From Candidatus Evtepia faecavium (lineage in GTDB: Bacteria > Bacillota > Clostridia > Oscillospirales > Oscillospiraceae), in assembly GCA_019115545.1 (NCBI GenBank), contig DXDK01000082.1, forward strand, positions 1 to 39,427: 39,427 nucleotides of DNA, read 5' to 3'. Of this stretch, positions 25,127-31,415 are shown one piece after another. The notes under the pieces are model-generated. The model saw only the letters and a list, made by a program, of their open reading frames with translations. It had not been told where the DNA came from and did not search any database. The first letter of the stretch is position 1. Each line of letters begins with the position of its first letter. The position numbers and the translations under genes were made by a program.

Positions 25127-26278
25127 TTGGAAAAGGAGGAAGCCACCCTGTTTACCTTGCTGAAAACCGAGGGCCGGGCCCGGCGGGGGGTGCTCACCTG
25201 CGCCCACGGCACCGCCCAGACCCCGGTCTTTATGAACGTGGGCACCCTGGCCGCCATCAAGGGGGCGGTGTCCGCCCTGGACCTGAAGGAGATCGGCTGT
25301 CAGATCGAGCTCTCCAACACCTATCACCTCCACCTGCGCCCCGGGGACAAGGTGGTGCGGGAGATGGGGGGCCTGCACGCCTTTATGCGCTGGGACGGGC
25401 CCATCCTCACCGACAGCGGGGGGTTCCAGGTGTTCTCCCTGGCCAGTCGGCGGAAGATCCGGGAGGAGGGGGTGACCTTCGCCTCCCACATTGACGGCCG
25501 GCGGATCTTTATGGGGCCGGAGGAGAGCATGCAGATCCAGTCCAACCTGGGGTCCGACATTGCCATGGCCTTTGACGAGTGCGTGGAAAACCCCGCCCCC
25601 TACGACTACGTGAAGCAGTCCTGCGAGCGCACCCTCCGCTGGCTGGCCCGGAGCAAGGCGGAGCACGACCGCCTGAACCTCCTGCCGGACACGGTGAACC
25701 CCCGGCAGATGCTCTTTGGCATCAACCAGGGGGGCGTTGTCCCCGCCCTGCGGACCTGGCACATGCAGGCCATCGCCGACTTGGACTGTGACGGCTACGC
25801 CATCGGCGGCCTGGCGGTGGGGGAGCCCGCCGAGACCATGTACGAGATCCTGGAGGAGGTGGAGCCCTTCGCCCCCAAGGACAAGCCCCGGTACCTCATG
25901 GGGGTGGGGACCCCGGTGAACATCCTGGAAGGGGTGGCCCGGGGGATCGATATGTTCGACTGCGTCCTCCCCGCCCGGAACGCCCGCCACGGGAAGCTCT
26001 ACACCTGGAACGGCACCATCAACATCCGCAATGAGCGGTACAAGAGCGACCACCGCCCCCTGGACGAGACCTGCCAGTGCCCGGTCTGCAGGCACTTCTC
26101 CCGGGCCTATCTACGCCACCTGTTCACGGCAGGGGAGATGCTGGCCATGCGCCTGGCGGTCCTCCACAACCTGTATTTCTACAACGATCTTATGGCGAAG
26201 ATCCGCCTGGCCCTGGACGAAGGGCGGTTTGCCGCCTTCTACCGGGAGTATGCGGAGAAGCTGGACCGGAAGGTGTGA
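25127..26278 (+). CDS. tgt: tRNA-guanine transglycosylase
   Basis: Exchanges guanine 34 for preQ1 in tRNAs with GUN anticodons. About 376-383 residues. Catalytic features: DSGGFQVFSL with the proton-acceptor Asp, the nucleophile Asp in a GIDMFDCVLPAR segment, and the zinc site C-x-C-x2-C plus His (TCQCPVCRHFSRAYLRHL). The start is ambiguous: TTG at 25127 has no Shine-Dalgarno, while AAGGAGG lies at 25133-25139 and points to a CTG at 25148, where family homology also begins. It is in one unit with queA. Confidence 0.96.
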   Translation: MEKEEATLFTLLKTEGRARRGVLTCAHGTAQTPVFMNVGTLAAIKGAVSALDLKEIGCQIELSNTYHLHLRPGDKVVREMGGLHAFMRWDGPILTDSGGFQVFSLASRRKIREEGVTFASHIDGRRIFMGPEESMQIQSNLGSDIAMAFDECVENPAPYDYVKQSCERTLRWLARSKAEHDRLNLLPDTVNPRQMLFGINQGGVVPALRTWHMQAIADLDCDGYAIGGLAVGEPAETMYEILEEVEPFAPKDKPRYLMGVGTPVNILEGVARGIDMFDCVLPARNARHGKLYTWNGTINIRNERYKSDHRPLDETCQCPVCRHFSRAYLRHLFTAGEMLAMRLAVLHNLYFYNDLMAKIRLALDEGRFAAFYREYAEKLDRKV

Positions 26279-26309
26279 AGAAAAAACCAGGACACCAGGA
26301 AAAAAGTAC

Positions 26310-26338
26310 TTGTCAAATGGAAAAATCTCTTCTATAAT
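26310..26338 (+). promoter_or_regulatory. yajC promoter
   Basis: TTGTCA (26310-26315) and TATAAT (26333-26338) are 17 bp apart, just after tgt and 36 nt before yajC. It gives yajC its own transcript besides any read-through from queA-tgt. Confidence 0.88.
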
Positions 26339-26373
26339 AAAGAGAAAGTTTATTTCTAGCGGAGGGAACAACT

Positions 26374-26652
26374 TTGGAAATTCTGATTATCGTCCTCATT
26401 GTTTTCTATATCGTCATTTTCTACTTCCTGAAAATGCGTCCGGAAAAGCAGCGGAAGAAGGAGCAGGAGGCCATGAAACGGTCCTTAGCGCCCGGCGATC
26501 CTGTCACCATGATCGACGGGATCATCGGCAACGTCTGCGCTGTGAAGGAGAAGACCATTGTCATCGAGACCGGCGCAGACCGGGTCCGCCTGGAGTACGC
26601 CAACTGGGCCATCATGAACAAGGGCGCCTCGGTGGACCAGGGGCAGCAGTGA
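26374..26652 (+). CDS. yajC: Preprotein translocase subunit YajC
   Basis: 92 residues with one N-terminal membrane span (about 2-20), followed by the conserved RPEKQRKKEQE and the PGDPVTMIDGIIGNV domain. YajC belongs to the SecDF-YajC accessory complex of the Sec translocon. The start is TTG at 26374, with GGAGGGA upstream. Proximity to queA-tgt is widespread in bacteria. secDF is not in the window. Confidence 0.96.
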   Translation: MEILIIVLIVFYIVIFYFLKMRPEKQRKKEQEAMKRSLAPGDPVTMIDGIIGNVCAVKEKTIVIETGADRVRLEYANWAIMNKGASVDQGQQ

Positions 26653-26671
26653 GCCAACCATCGGAATAGAG

Positions 26672-26725
26672 AAATCCCTCCCCGCATAGAATCCAGCAAA
26701 GATTCTCTACGGGGAGGGATTTTTT
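26672..26725 (+). terminator. yajC terminator whose 3' arm contains the next gene's ribosome binding site
   Basis: A perfect 13-bp outer stem (26672-26684 with 26710-26722) and a 6-bp inner stem (26688-26693 with 26701-26706), followed by a run of T. GGGGAGGG (26711-26718), the only Shine-Dalgarno for the ATG at 26727, lies inside the 3' arm. Confidence 0.9.
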
Positions 26726-26726
26726 C

Positions 26727-27158
26727 ATGGGGAACCCAGGGGAAGACAACTCCAGAAAAACCGGACAGGGGATGGCCCTCGTGGTGGCCATCCTTCTGGG
26801 AAGCACCGTGGGCCTGGCAGGGCTGCTTCTTTTGACCCTGCTGACGGCGGCGCTCCTCTGGAGCGGCGTGGTGGCCACCCCCGCCGCCGGCGTGCTGCTC
26901 ACCGCTTTTGCCGGGGCCTGCGCCTTTGCCGGCGGCCGGGTGGCCGTGGGGAAGGGGAGCGCTCCTGCCATGCCGGCGGGAGGCGGCGTCGGCGGGCTGC
27001 TCTGCCTGCTGCTGCTGGCCATCTGCTGGGGCACTGCGGGGACGGACGGCCTTCAGGGGCCCTTCCTGGGGGTGCTGCTGGCCCTTTTGGCCGGGGGCTG
27101 CCTGGCAGGCCTGCTGGGCAAGGGAAAGCGCAAGCCGAAGAAGAAAAAGAAGAGATAG
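26727..27158 (+). CDS. TIGR04086-like small membrane protein
   Basis: 143 residues with four likely transmembrane segments rich in Ala/Gly/Leu and a very basic C-terminal tail (KGKRKPKKKKKR). Length, four-helix pattern and position after yajC fit the TIGR04086 family of clostridial membrane proteins; the function is unknown. The ATG directly follows the T run of the yajC terminator, and its SD lies within the hairpin, so translation from read-through RNA may be restricted. It is followed 3 nt later by the SpoIIM-like gene. Confidence 0.78.
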   Translation: MGNPGEDNSRKTGQGMALVVAILLGSTVGLAGLLLLTLLTAALLWSGVVATPAAGVLLTAFAGACAFAGGRVAVGKGSAPAMPAGGGVGGLLCLLLLAICWGTAGTDGLQGPFLGVLLALLAGGCLAGLLGKGKRKPKKKKKR

Positions 27159-27161
27159 CCC

Positions 27162-27758
27162 ATGGGGAAGCAGATCCGCAAGGACCCCCGGGGGGCCAAG
27201 AAAACCGAGGTCCAGCGAAAGCGGCGGGACACCGTCCTGCTGCTCCTGTCGGCCGCCTTTCTGATTGGCGGCGCGGCAGGGGGGCTGCTGGCCAGCCGGC
27301 TGTCTCCGGCGCTGTACCTCTCGTCCTTTTGGGATACGGCAGCCCAGGGGGTGATCCAGCCCTCCCTGTGGCGGGAGCTCTGGGTGGTTTTCCGCTGGCC
27401 CATGGCCGCGGCAGCCCTGGCCCTGCTGCCTCTGGCGGGGGTGACGCTGCCGGTGCTCTTTTTTCTCCGGGGCCTCTTCCTGGCCTATGGGGCGGCCGCC
27501 CTCCTGGGCGGGTTTACCGGGTCGGAGATCCTATGCGCGGCCCTGGTGCTGGGGCCTGGCGGCCTGTTGACCGTCCCGGCGCTGTTCCTCTTGGGGACGG
27601 CCGGCCTGCTGCGCAGGAGCCAGGGCAGCTGGGGCAGCGGGATCCGGCCCTTGCTGCTGGCGTTGCCGGCCTTGGCCCTGTGCGTGGTCCTGGACCAGAT
27701 GGTGGTGCCCAAACTCCTCACCGTGCTGCTGAAAGGATTTTCTGCCGCGGGAGGATAA
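27162..27758 (+). CDS. spoIIM: SpoIIM-like membrane protein
   Basis: 198 residues: a basic cytoplasmic N-terminus (residues 1-23), then about five membrane spans. SpoIIM joins SpoIID and SpoIIP in the complex that degrades septal peptidoglycan and drives engulfment in the mother cell. The hydrophobic pattern, with a long extracellular loop after the first span and the LPVLFFLRGLFLAYG segment, fits this family. Position before a Xer recombinase gene is also as in Bacillus (spoIIM near ripX). Overall identity looks low, so the assignment rests on architecture and context. It has no strong SD and is coupled to the preceding gene. Confidence 0.7.
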   Translation: MGKQIRKDPRGAKKTEVQRKRRDTVLLLLSAAFLIGGAAGGLLASRLSPALYLSSFWDTAAQGVIQPSLWRELWVVFRWPMAAAALALLPLAGVTLPVLFFLRGLFLAYGAAALLGGFTGSEILCAALVLGPGGLLTVPALFLLGTAGLLRRSQGSWGSGIRPLLLALPALALCVVLDQMVVPKLLTVLLKGFSAAGG

Positions 27759-27773
27759 AGGGAAACGAGCAGC

Positions 27774-27802
27774 TTGCTTTTTCCAAGGGAAAGGGGTATA
27801 AT
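27774..27802 (+). promoter_or_regulatory. Promoter of the Xer recombinase gene
   Basis: TTGCTT (27774-27779) and TATAAT (27797-27802) are 17 bp apart. Transcription would start near 27809 and give a leader of ~124 nt that contains a hairpin and a dif-like site. Confidence 0.82.
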
Positions 27803-27822
27803 AACAAAAACTCATACACCGA

Positions 27823-27849
27823 CATGCTCCCGAAGGGGAGCATGCTTTT
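27823..27849 (+). terminator. Terminator/attenuator-like hairpin in the Xer leader
   Basis: A perfect 9-bp stem (27823-27831 with 27836-27844) with a GAAG tetraloop, followed by CTTTTCC. It lies about 14 nt after the expected transcription start and before the Xer gene, so it may attenuate it. Confidence 0.65.
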
Positions 27850-27856
27850 CCGGGAG

Positions 27857-27890
27857 ATAACTTCGTATAATGTAGATTTTGCGAAGTTCG
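27857..27890. other. dif/loxP-like recombination site upstream of the Xer gene
   Basis: Inverted-repeat site: 14-bp imperfect arms (27857-27870 and 27877-27890) around the 6-bp centre TGTAGA, with perfect AACTTCG/CGAAGTT cores. It matches loxP at 27 of 34 positions, with the first 18 identical. It also matches the B. subtilis dif as I recall it at about 20 of 28 positions. It lies 43 bp before the recombinase start codon, which makes it the likely target. Confidence 0.75.
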
Positions 27891-27932
27891 CACCCCGGAA
27901 AACCGTGAGAGAAGAGAAAGGAGCGCTGCCCC

Positions 27933-28919
27933 TTGGCTGACTACCATCTGGAAGCTCCCCCCATTTTGCAGGAGTTCCTCAGCTACCACGAGTCCATTCT
28001 GTCCCACTCTGCCAAGACGGTGGATGAGTATTTCCTGGACCTGCGGAGTTTCTTCCGCTATCTGAAACTCCGCCGCAGCCCGGAACTGGGCCAGGTTCCG
28101 TTTCAGGACATCTCCATCCTGGACGTGGACCTGGACTTCGTGGCCAAGACCCAGCTGTCGGAGATCTACGGTTACCTGACCTTTCTTCCGGGCAACACCA
28201 AGTCCGGCAAGGCGGAGTCCTCCACCCGGGCCAGAAAGTGCGCTGCCATCCGCTCCTTCTTCAACTATCTCTGCGTCCACGCCCACCAGCTGGACACCAA
28301 CCCCACCCAGGCGCTGAACAATCCCAAGCTGCGCAAGGCGCTGCCCCGGTACTTATCCCTGTCTGAGAGCCTCCAGCTGCTGGAAGCCGTCTCCGGCCCC
28401 AACGAGGCCCGGGATTACTGCATCCTCACCCTGTTCCTCAACTGCGGCCTGCGGGTGGGCGAACTGGTGGGGCTGAACCTCCAGGACGTCCGGGAGGACA
28501 CCATTCGGGTGTTAGGCAAGGGCAACAAGGAGCGGCAGATCTACCTCAACGAGGCCTGTCTGGAGGCCATTGGGGCCTATCTGGCTGTCCGCCAGCCTCC
28601 CAAGGAGGAGCTGCGGCACAAGGACGCCCTCTTCGTCTCCCGGAACCGGACCCGGCTGACCACCCGGGCGGTGGAAAATATCGTCCAAAAGGCGGTGCGG
28701 AAGGCTGGGCTGGACCCGAAATACTCCCCCCACAAGCTCCGCCACACGGCGGCCACCCTGATGCTGAACAAGGGGGTGGACATCCGCACCCTCCAGGACG
28801 TCCTGGGCCACGAGAATCTGGGGACCACCCAGATCTATACCCATGTCTCCGACGCCAACATGAAGCAGGCGGTGGACGCCAACCCCCTGGCCCATGTGAA
28901 AAAAAGCCAGGAATCCTGA
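27933..28919 (+). CDS. Xer-type tyrosine recombinase (possibly XerS-like)
   Basis: 328 residues. The C-terminal catalytic domain has all active-site residues: Arg174 (CGLRVGEL), Lys196 (GKGNKERQ), His267 and Arg270 (HKLRHT), His293 (LGHEN) and Tyr302 (TQIYTHV). The N-terminal SAM-like domain (about 10-115) is longer than in XerC/XerD. It contains an ILDVDLDFVAKTQLSEIYGYL segment that resembles the N-domain of streptococcal XerS. Xer enzymes resolve chromosome dimers at dif with FtsK. The start is TTG at 27933, with AAGGAG 9 nt before it. A dif-like site lies in its own leader. It follows spoIIM, as ripX does in Bacillus, so it is a chromosomal Xer rather than a phage integrase. Confidence 0.93.
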   Translation: MADYHLEAPPILQEFLSYHESILSHSAKTVDEYFLDLRSFFRYLKLRRSPELGQVPFQDISILDVDLDFVAKTQLSEIYGYLTFLPGNTKSGKAESSTRARKCAAIRSFFNYLCVHAHQLDTNPTQALNNPKLRKALPRYLSLSESLQLLEAVSGPNEARDYCILTLFLNCGLRVGELVGLNLQDVREDTIRVLGKGNKERQIYLNEACLEAIGAYLAVRQPPKEELRHKDALFVSRNRTRLTTRAVENIVQKAVRKAGLDPKYSPHKLRHTAATLMLNKGVDIRTLQDVLGHENLGTTQIYTHVSDANMKQAVDANPLAHVKKSQES

Positions 28920-28924
28920 GTGGT

Positions 28925-29236
28925 TTACTCCAGAATATGGTCCAGTCCCTGGGCGAAGATGGTGCGGACATGGTCGTCTGCCAGGGCGTAGAAGACCATC
29001 TTCCCCTCCCGCCGGGCCTTTACCAGGCGGGCCTGTTTCAGCAGCCGCAGCTGGTGGGAGATGGCGGACATGGTCATCCCCAGCTGCTGGGCGATGTCCC
29101 CCACCCCCCGTTCCCGGTCGAAAAGGGTGTAGAGGATTTTCAGTCGGGTGCGGTCCCCGAAGAGCTTATAGAGCTCTGCCAGGGCGTCCAGCATCTCTGG
29201 GCTGGGGATTTCCTGGGTGTGCCGATGCTCTTCCAT
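28925..29236 (-). CDS. ArsR/SmtB-family metal-sensing repressor (CzrA/SmtB-like)
   Basis: 103 residues with the ArsR winged helix (LYKLFGDRTRLKILYTL, then the recognition helix TMSAISHQLRLLKQARLV). The C-terminal helix carries the complete alpha-5 zinc/cobalt site D-x-H-x10-H-x2-E: Asp87, His89, His100 and Glu103. This points to a zinc-type sensor of the SmtB/CzrA group. The usual arsenic/cadmium cysteine motif ELCVCDL in the recognition helix is absent. GGAGGTG precedes the ATG. Its 3' end is 5 bp from the end of the Xer gene. No metal transporter is next to it, so it may control itself and distant genes. Confidence 0.93.
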   Translation of the reverse strand: MEEHRHTQEIPSPEMLDALAELYKLFGDRTRLKILYTLFDRERGVGDIAQQLGMTMSAISHQLRLLKQARLVKARREGKMVFYALADDHVRTIFAQGLDHILE

Positions 29237-29254
29237 GGCGGCACCTCCTTACAG

Positions 29255-29270
29255 TTGAATAATTGCTCAA
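29255..29270. promoter_or_regulatory. Operator for the ArsR/SmtB-type repressor
   Basis: On the minus strand TTGAGCAATTATTCAA: arms TTGA and TCAA separated by 8 bp, close to the TGAA-N6-TTCA core of SmtB/CzrA operators. It lies at the transcription start of the repressor gene, so autorepression is expected. Confidence 0.75.
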
Positions 29271-29279
29271 TTATAAAAG

Positions 29280-29307
29280 ATTATACCCAGGAACCGGGAA
29301 AAGTCAA
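29280..29307 (-). promoter_or_regulatory. Promoter of the ArsR-type gene
   Basis: On the minus strand TTGACT (29307-29302) and TATAAT (29285-29280) are 16 bp apart. A second TATAAT (29275-29270) lies just downstream and overlaps the operator. Confidence 0.78.
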
Positions 29308-29325
29308 GCTGGGATTGAGAAAGAA

Positions 29326-29358
29326 GTACCCATGCAGTTTGGTTGGCTGCATGGGTAC
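29326..29358 (-). terminator. Terminator after ligA
   Basis: A perfect 12-bp stem (29326-29337 with 29347-29358) with a 9-nt loop. On the minus strand it is followed by TTCTTTC. It closes the murD-ligA operon, 15 nt after the ligA stop. Confidence 0.82.
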
Positions 29359-29372
29359 GTTTCGTTGGATGT

Positions 29373-31388
29373 TCAGGATTCCGGGGCGGTTTCCAGCATG
29401 GCCTGGACCTCCTCCAGAGAGAGGACGGGGATGTCCAGGGCGTGGGCCTTTTCCAGCTTGCTCCCTGCCCCCTCCCCTGCCAGGAGGAAGGAGGTTTTCT
29501 TGGACACGCTTCCCGTCACCTTCCCGCCGTAACGCTGGATGAGGGCGGCGGCTTCCTCCCGGCTCAGCCCCGGCAGGGTGCCGGAGATGACCACGGTTTT
29601 CCCGAAGAGGGGCAGGTCCCCTTCCGGGGCCTGGGCCACCTCCTGGACCAGGTTCACCCCTGCTGCCTTCAGCTTCTGGAGAACCGCCAGGTTGTGGGGC
29701 TGGCGGAAATAGGTGTAGACGCAGTGGGCGGAGATGGGGCCGATGTCGTCGATGGCCATCATCTCCTCCTCCGAGGCCTGGACCAGGGCGTCCAGGGTGC
29801 CGAAGTGGCGCATCAGCACCTGGGCGGCAGAGCGGCCCACGTTGGAGATCCCCAGCCCGGTGAGCAGGCGATCGGGCGGGTTTGCCTTGGCCTTTTCAAT
29901 GGCGGCCAGGAGCTTGTCGGTGTTCTTCTCCTTGCCCACGATCCCTTTTTGGATGAGCGCCTCCCGGTGCTCTGCCAGGGTGAAGATGTCCGCTACATCC
30001 TTCAAATAGCCTTCCGCGATGAGGTCGTGGACATAGACTACGCCAAACCCCTTGATGTCCATGGCGTTGCGGCCCACGAAGTGGCCGATGAGCCGCTCCA
30101 GCTGGGCGGGGCAGTTGAGGTTCACGCACTTGATGTCCGCGGTATCCTCCCGCACCGCGGGCTCACCGCAGACGGGGCACACCATGGGGATCTGGAACAC
30201 CTGGGCGTCGGGGGGCTGCTTTTCCGGGACCACGCCCACGCACTTGGGGATCACCTCCCCGGACTTCTCGATCCGCAGGGTGGAGCCCAGGCAGATCCCC
30301 AGCTTGGTGATGAAGTCCTGGTTGTGAAGGGTACATCGGGACACCGTGGTCCCGCACAGCCGTACGGGGTCAAAGATGGCGGTGGGGGTGATCTTCCCCG
30401 TCCGCCCCACGGAGAGCTCGATCTCCCGGAGGACGGTCTCCTTCTGTTCCGGGGGATATTTATAGGCCACCTGGTAACCGGCGTTCTTGGCAGTGTCCTT
30501 CAGCTGGGCGCGGAGGGCCAGGTCGTTGACCTTGATCACCGCCCCGTCGATGTCGTAGGGCAGCTCCCCCCGCATCTCGCCAATGGCCTGGATGGCCTTC
30601 CAGATCTCCTCCCGGTTTTTGCAGACGTAGTAGTGGGCGATGACGGTGACGCCGCAGTCCTTCAGGTAGGCGTAGGCCTCCTCGTGGGTGGACAGGTCCT
30701 TCCCCTGGATGTCCTGGACGTTGAAGACGAAAAAGGACAGGTGCCGCTCCCGGGTGACGGCGGCGTCCAGCTGCCGCAGGGTGCCGGCGGCGCAGTTGCG
30801 GGGGTTGGCGAAGGGCTTTTTCCCCAGCAGTTCCTGGCGCTCGTTGACGGCCTCGAAGGCGGCGTCGGTCATATAGACCTCCCCCCGCAGTTCCAGGTAA
30901 GGGATGGGATGGCGCAGGGTCACGGCCACGTCGTCGATGACCTTGGCGTTGGCGGTGACGTCCTCCCCAAAGGTCCGCCCGTCCCCCCGGGTGATGGCGG
31001 TGACCAGATTGCCGTTCTCATAGCGCAGGGCCATGGACAGGCCGTCGATCTTGGTCTCCACCAGGAAGGTGATCCCCTCCCCCAGCTTCTCCTGGCAGTC
31101 GGAGATGAAGTGGTCTACCTCCTCCTGGGTGAACAGGTCCTGCATGGACAGCATGGGCACCCGGTGGGCCACCAGTACCCCGGCGGTCCGCTTGGCGCTC
31201 CCCCCCACCCGCTGGGTGGGGGAATCCGGGGTGATGAGCTCCGGATGCACCTTCTCCAGGGCCTTCAGCTCCCGCATCAGGCCGTCATATTCCTGGTCGG
31301 AGATCTCCGGCGCGTCTTGGTTGTAATAGAGGTCACTGTGGTGGTTGAGCACCTCCCGCAGTTGTTTGGCTCGCTGGGCTGGGTCCAC
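29373..31388 (-). CDS. ligA: NAD-dependent DNA ligase
   Basis: Seals nicks in replication and repair. 671 residues with all domains: Ia (about 1-65, with HHSDLYYNQD and ISDQEYD), adenylation domain with the active Lys113 in ETKIDG, OB fold, zinc finger with four Cys (CPVCG and CVNLNC), helix-hairpin-helix domain and a C-terminal BRCT (about 590-671). The start is GTG at 31388 with AAGGAGG before it. It is the last gene of the minus-strand operon from murD and is not accompanied by pcrA or gatC as in many Firmicutes. Confidence 0.98.
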   Translation of the reverse strand: MDPAQRAKQLREVLNHHSDLYYNQDAPEISDQEYDGLMRELKALEKVHPELITPDSPTQRVGGSAKRTAGVLVAHRVPMLSMQDLFTQEEVDHFISDCQEKLGEGITFLVETKIDGLSMALRYENGNLVTAITRGDGRTFGEDVTANAKVIDDVAVTLRHPIPYLELRGEVYMTDAAFEAVNERQELLGKKPFANPRNCAAGTLRQLDAAVTRERHLSFFVFNVQDIQGKDLSTHEEAYAYLKDCGVTVIAHYYVCKNREEIWKAIQAIGEMRGELPYDIDGAVIKVNDLALRAQLKDTAKNAGYQVAYKYPPEQKETVLREIELSVGRTGKITPTAIFDPVRLCGTTVSRCTLHNQDFITKLGICLGSTLRIEKSGEVIPKCVGVVPEKQPPDAQVFQIPMVCPVCGEPAVREDTADIKCVNLNCPAQLERLIGHFVGRNAMDIKGFGVVYVHDLIAEGYLKDVADIFTLAEHREALIQKGIVGKEKNTDKLLAAIEKAKANPPDRLLTGLGISNVGRSAAQVLMRHFGTLDALVQASEEEMMAIDDIGPISAHCVYTYFRQPHNLAVLQKLKAAGVNLVQEVAQAPEGDLPLFGKTVVISGTLPGLSREEAAALIQRYGGKVTGSVSKKTSFLLAGEGAGSKLEKAHALDIPVLSLEEVQAMLETAPES

Positions 31389-31415
31389 GGTTCTGCCTCC
31401 TTCCGGCTTGTTCTA

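Noticed and set aside
26281-26726. SCIFF peptide and its radical SAM maturase, often near yajC and TIGR04086 genes in clostridia
   Set aside because: No Cys-rich ~45-codon frame and no radical SAM gene is present around yajC.
27857-27890. loxP left by laboratory manipulation or vector contamination
   Set aside because: Seven of 34 positions differ, the spacer is different, and the site lies naturally between a promoter and a native Xer gene without vector sequence.
27933-28919. Integrase of a prophage or integrative element
   Set aside because: Neighbours are spoIIM-like and housekeeping genes, there are no phage genes, direct repeats or composition shift, and the domain layout is that of Xer proteins.
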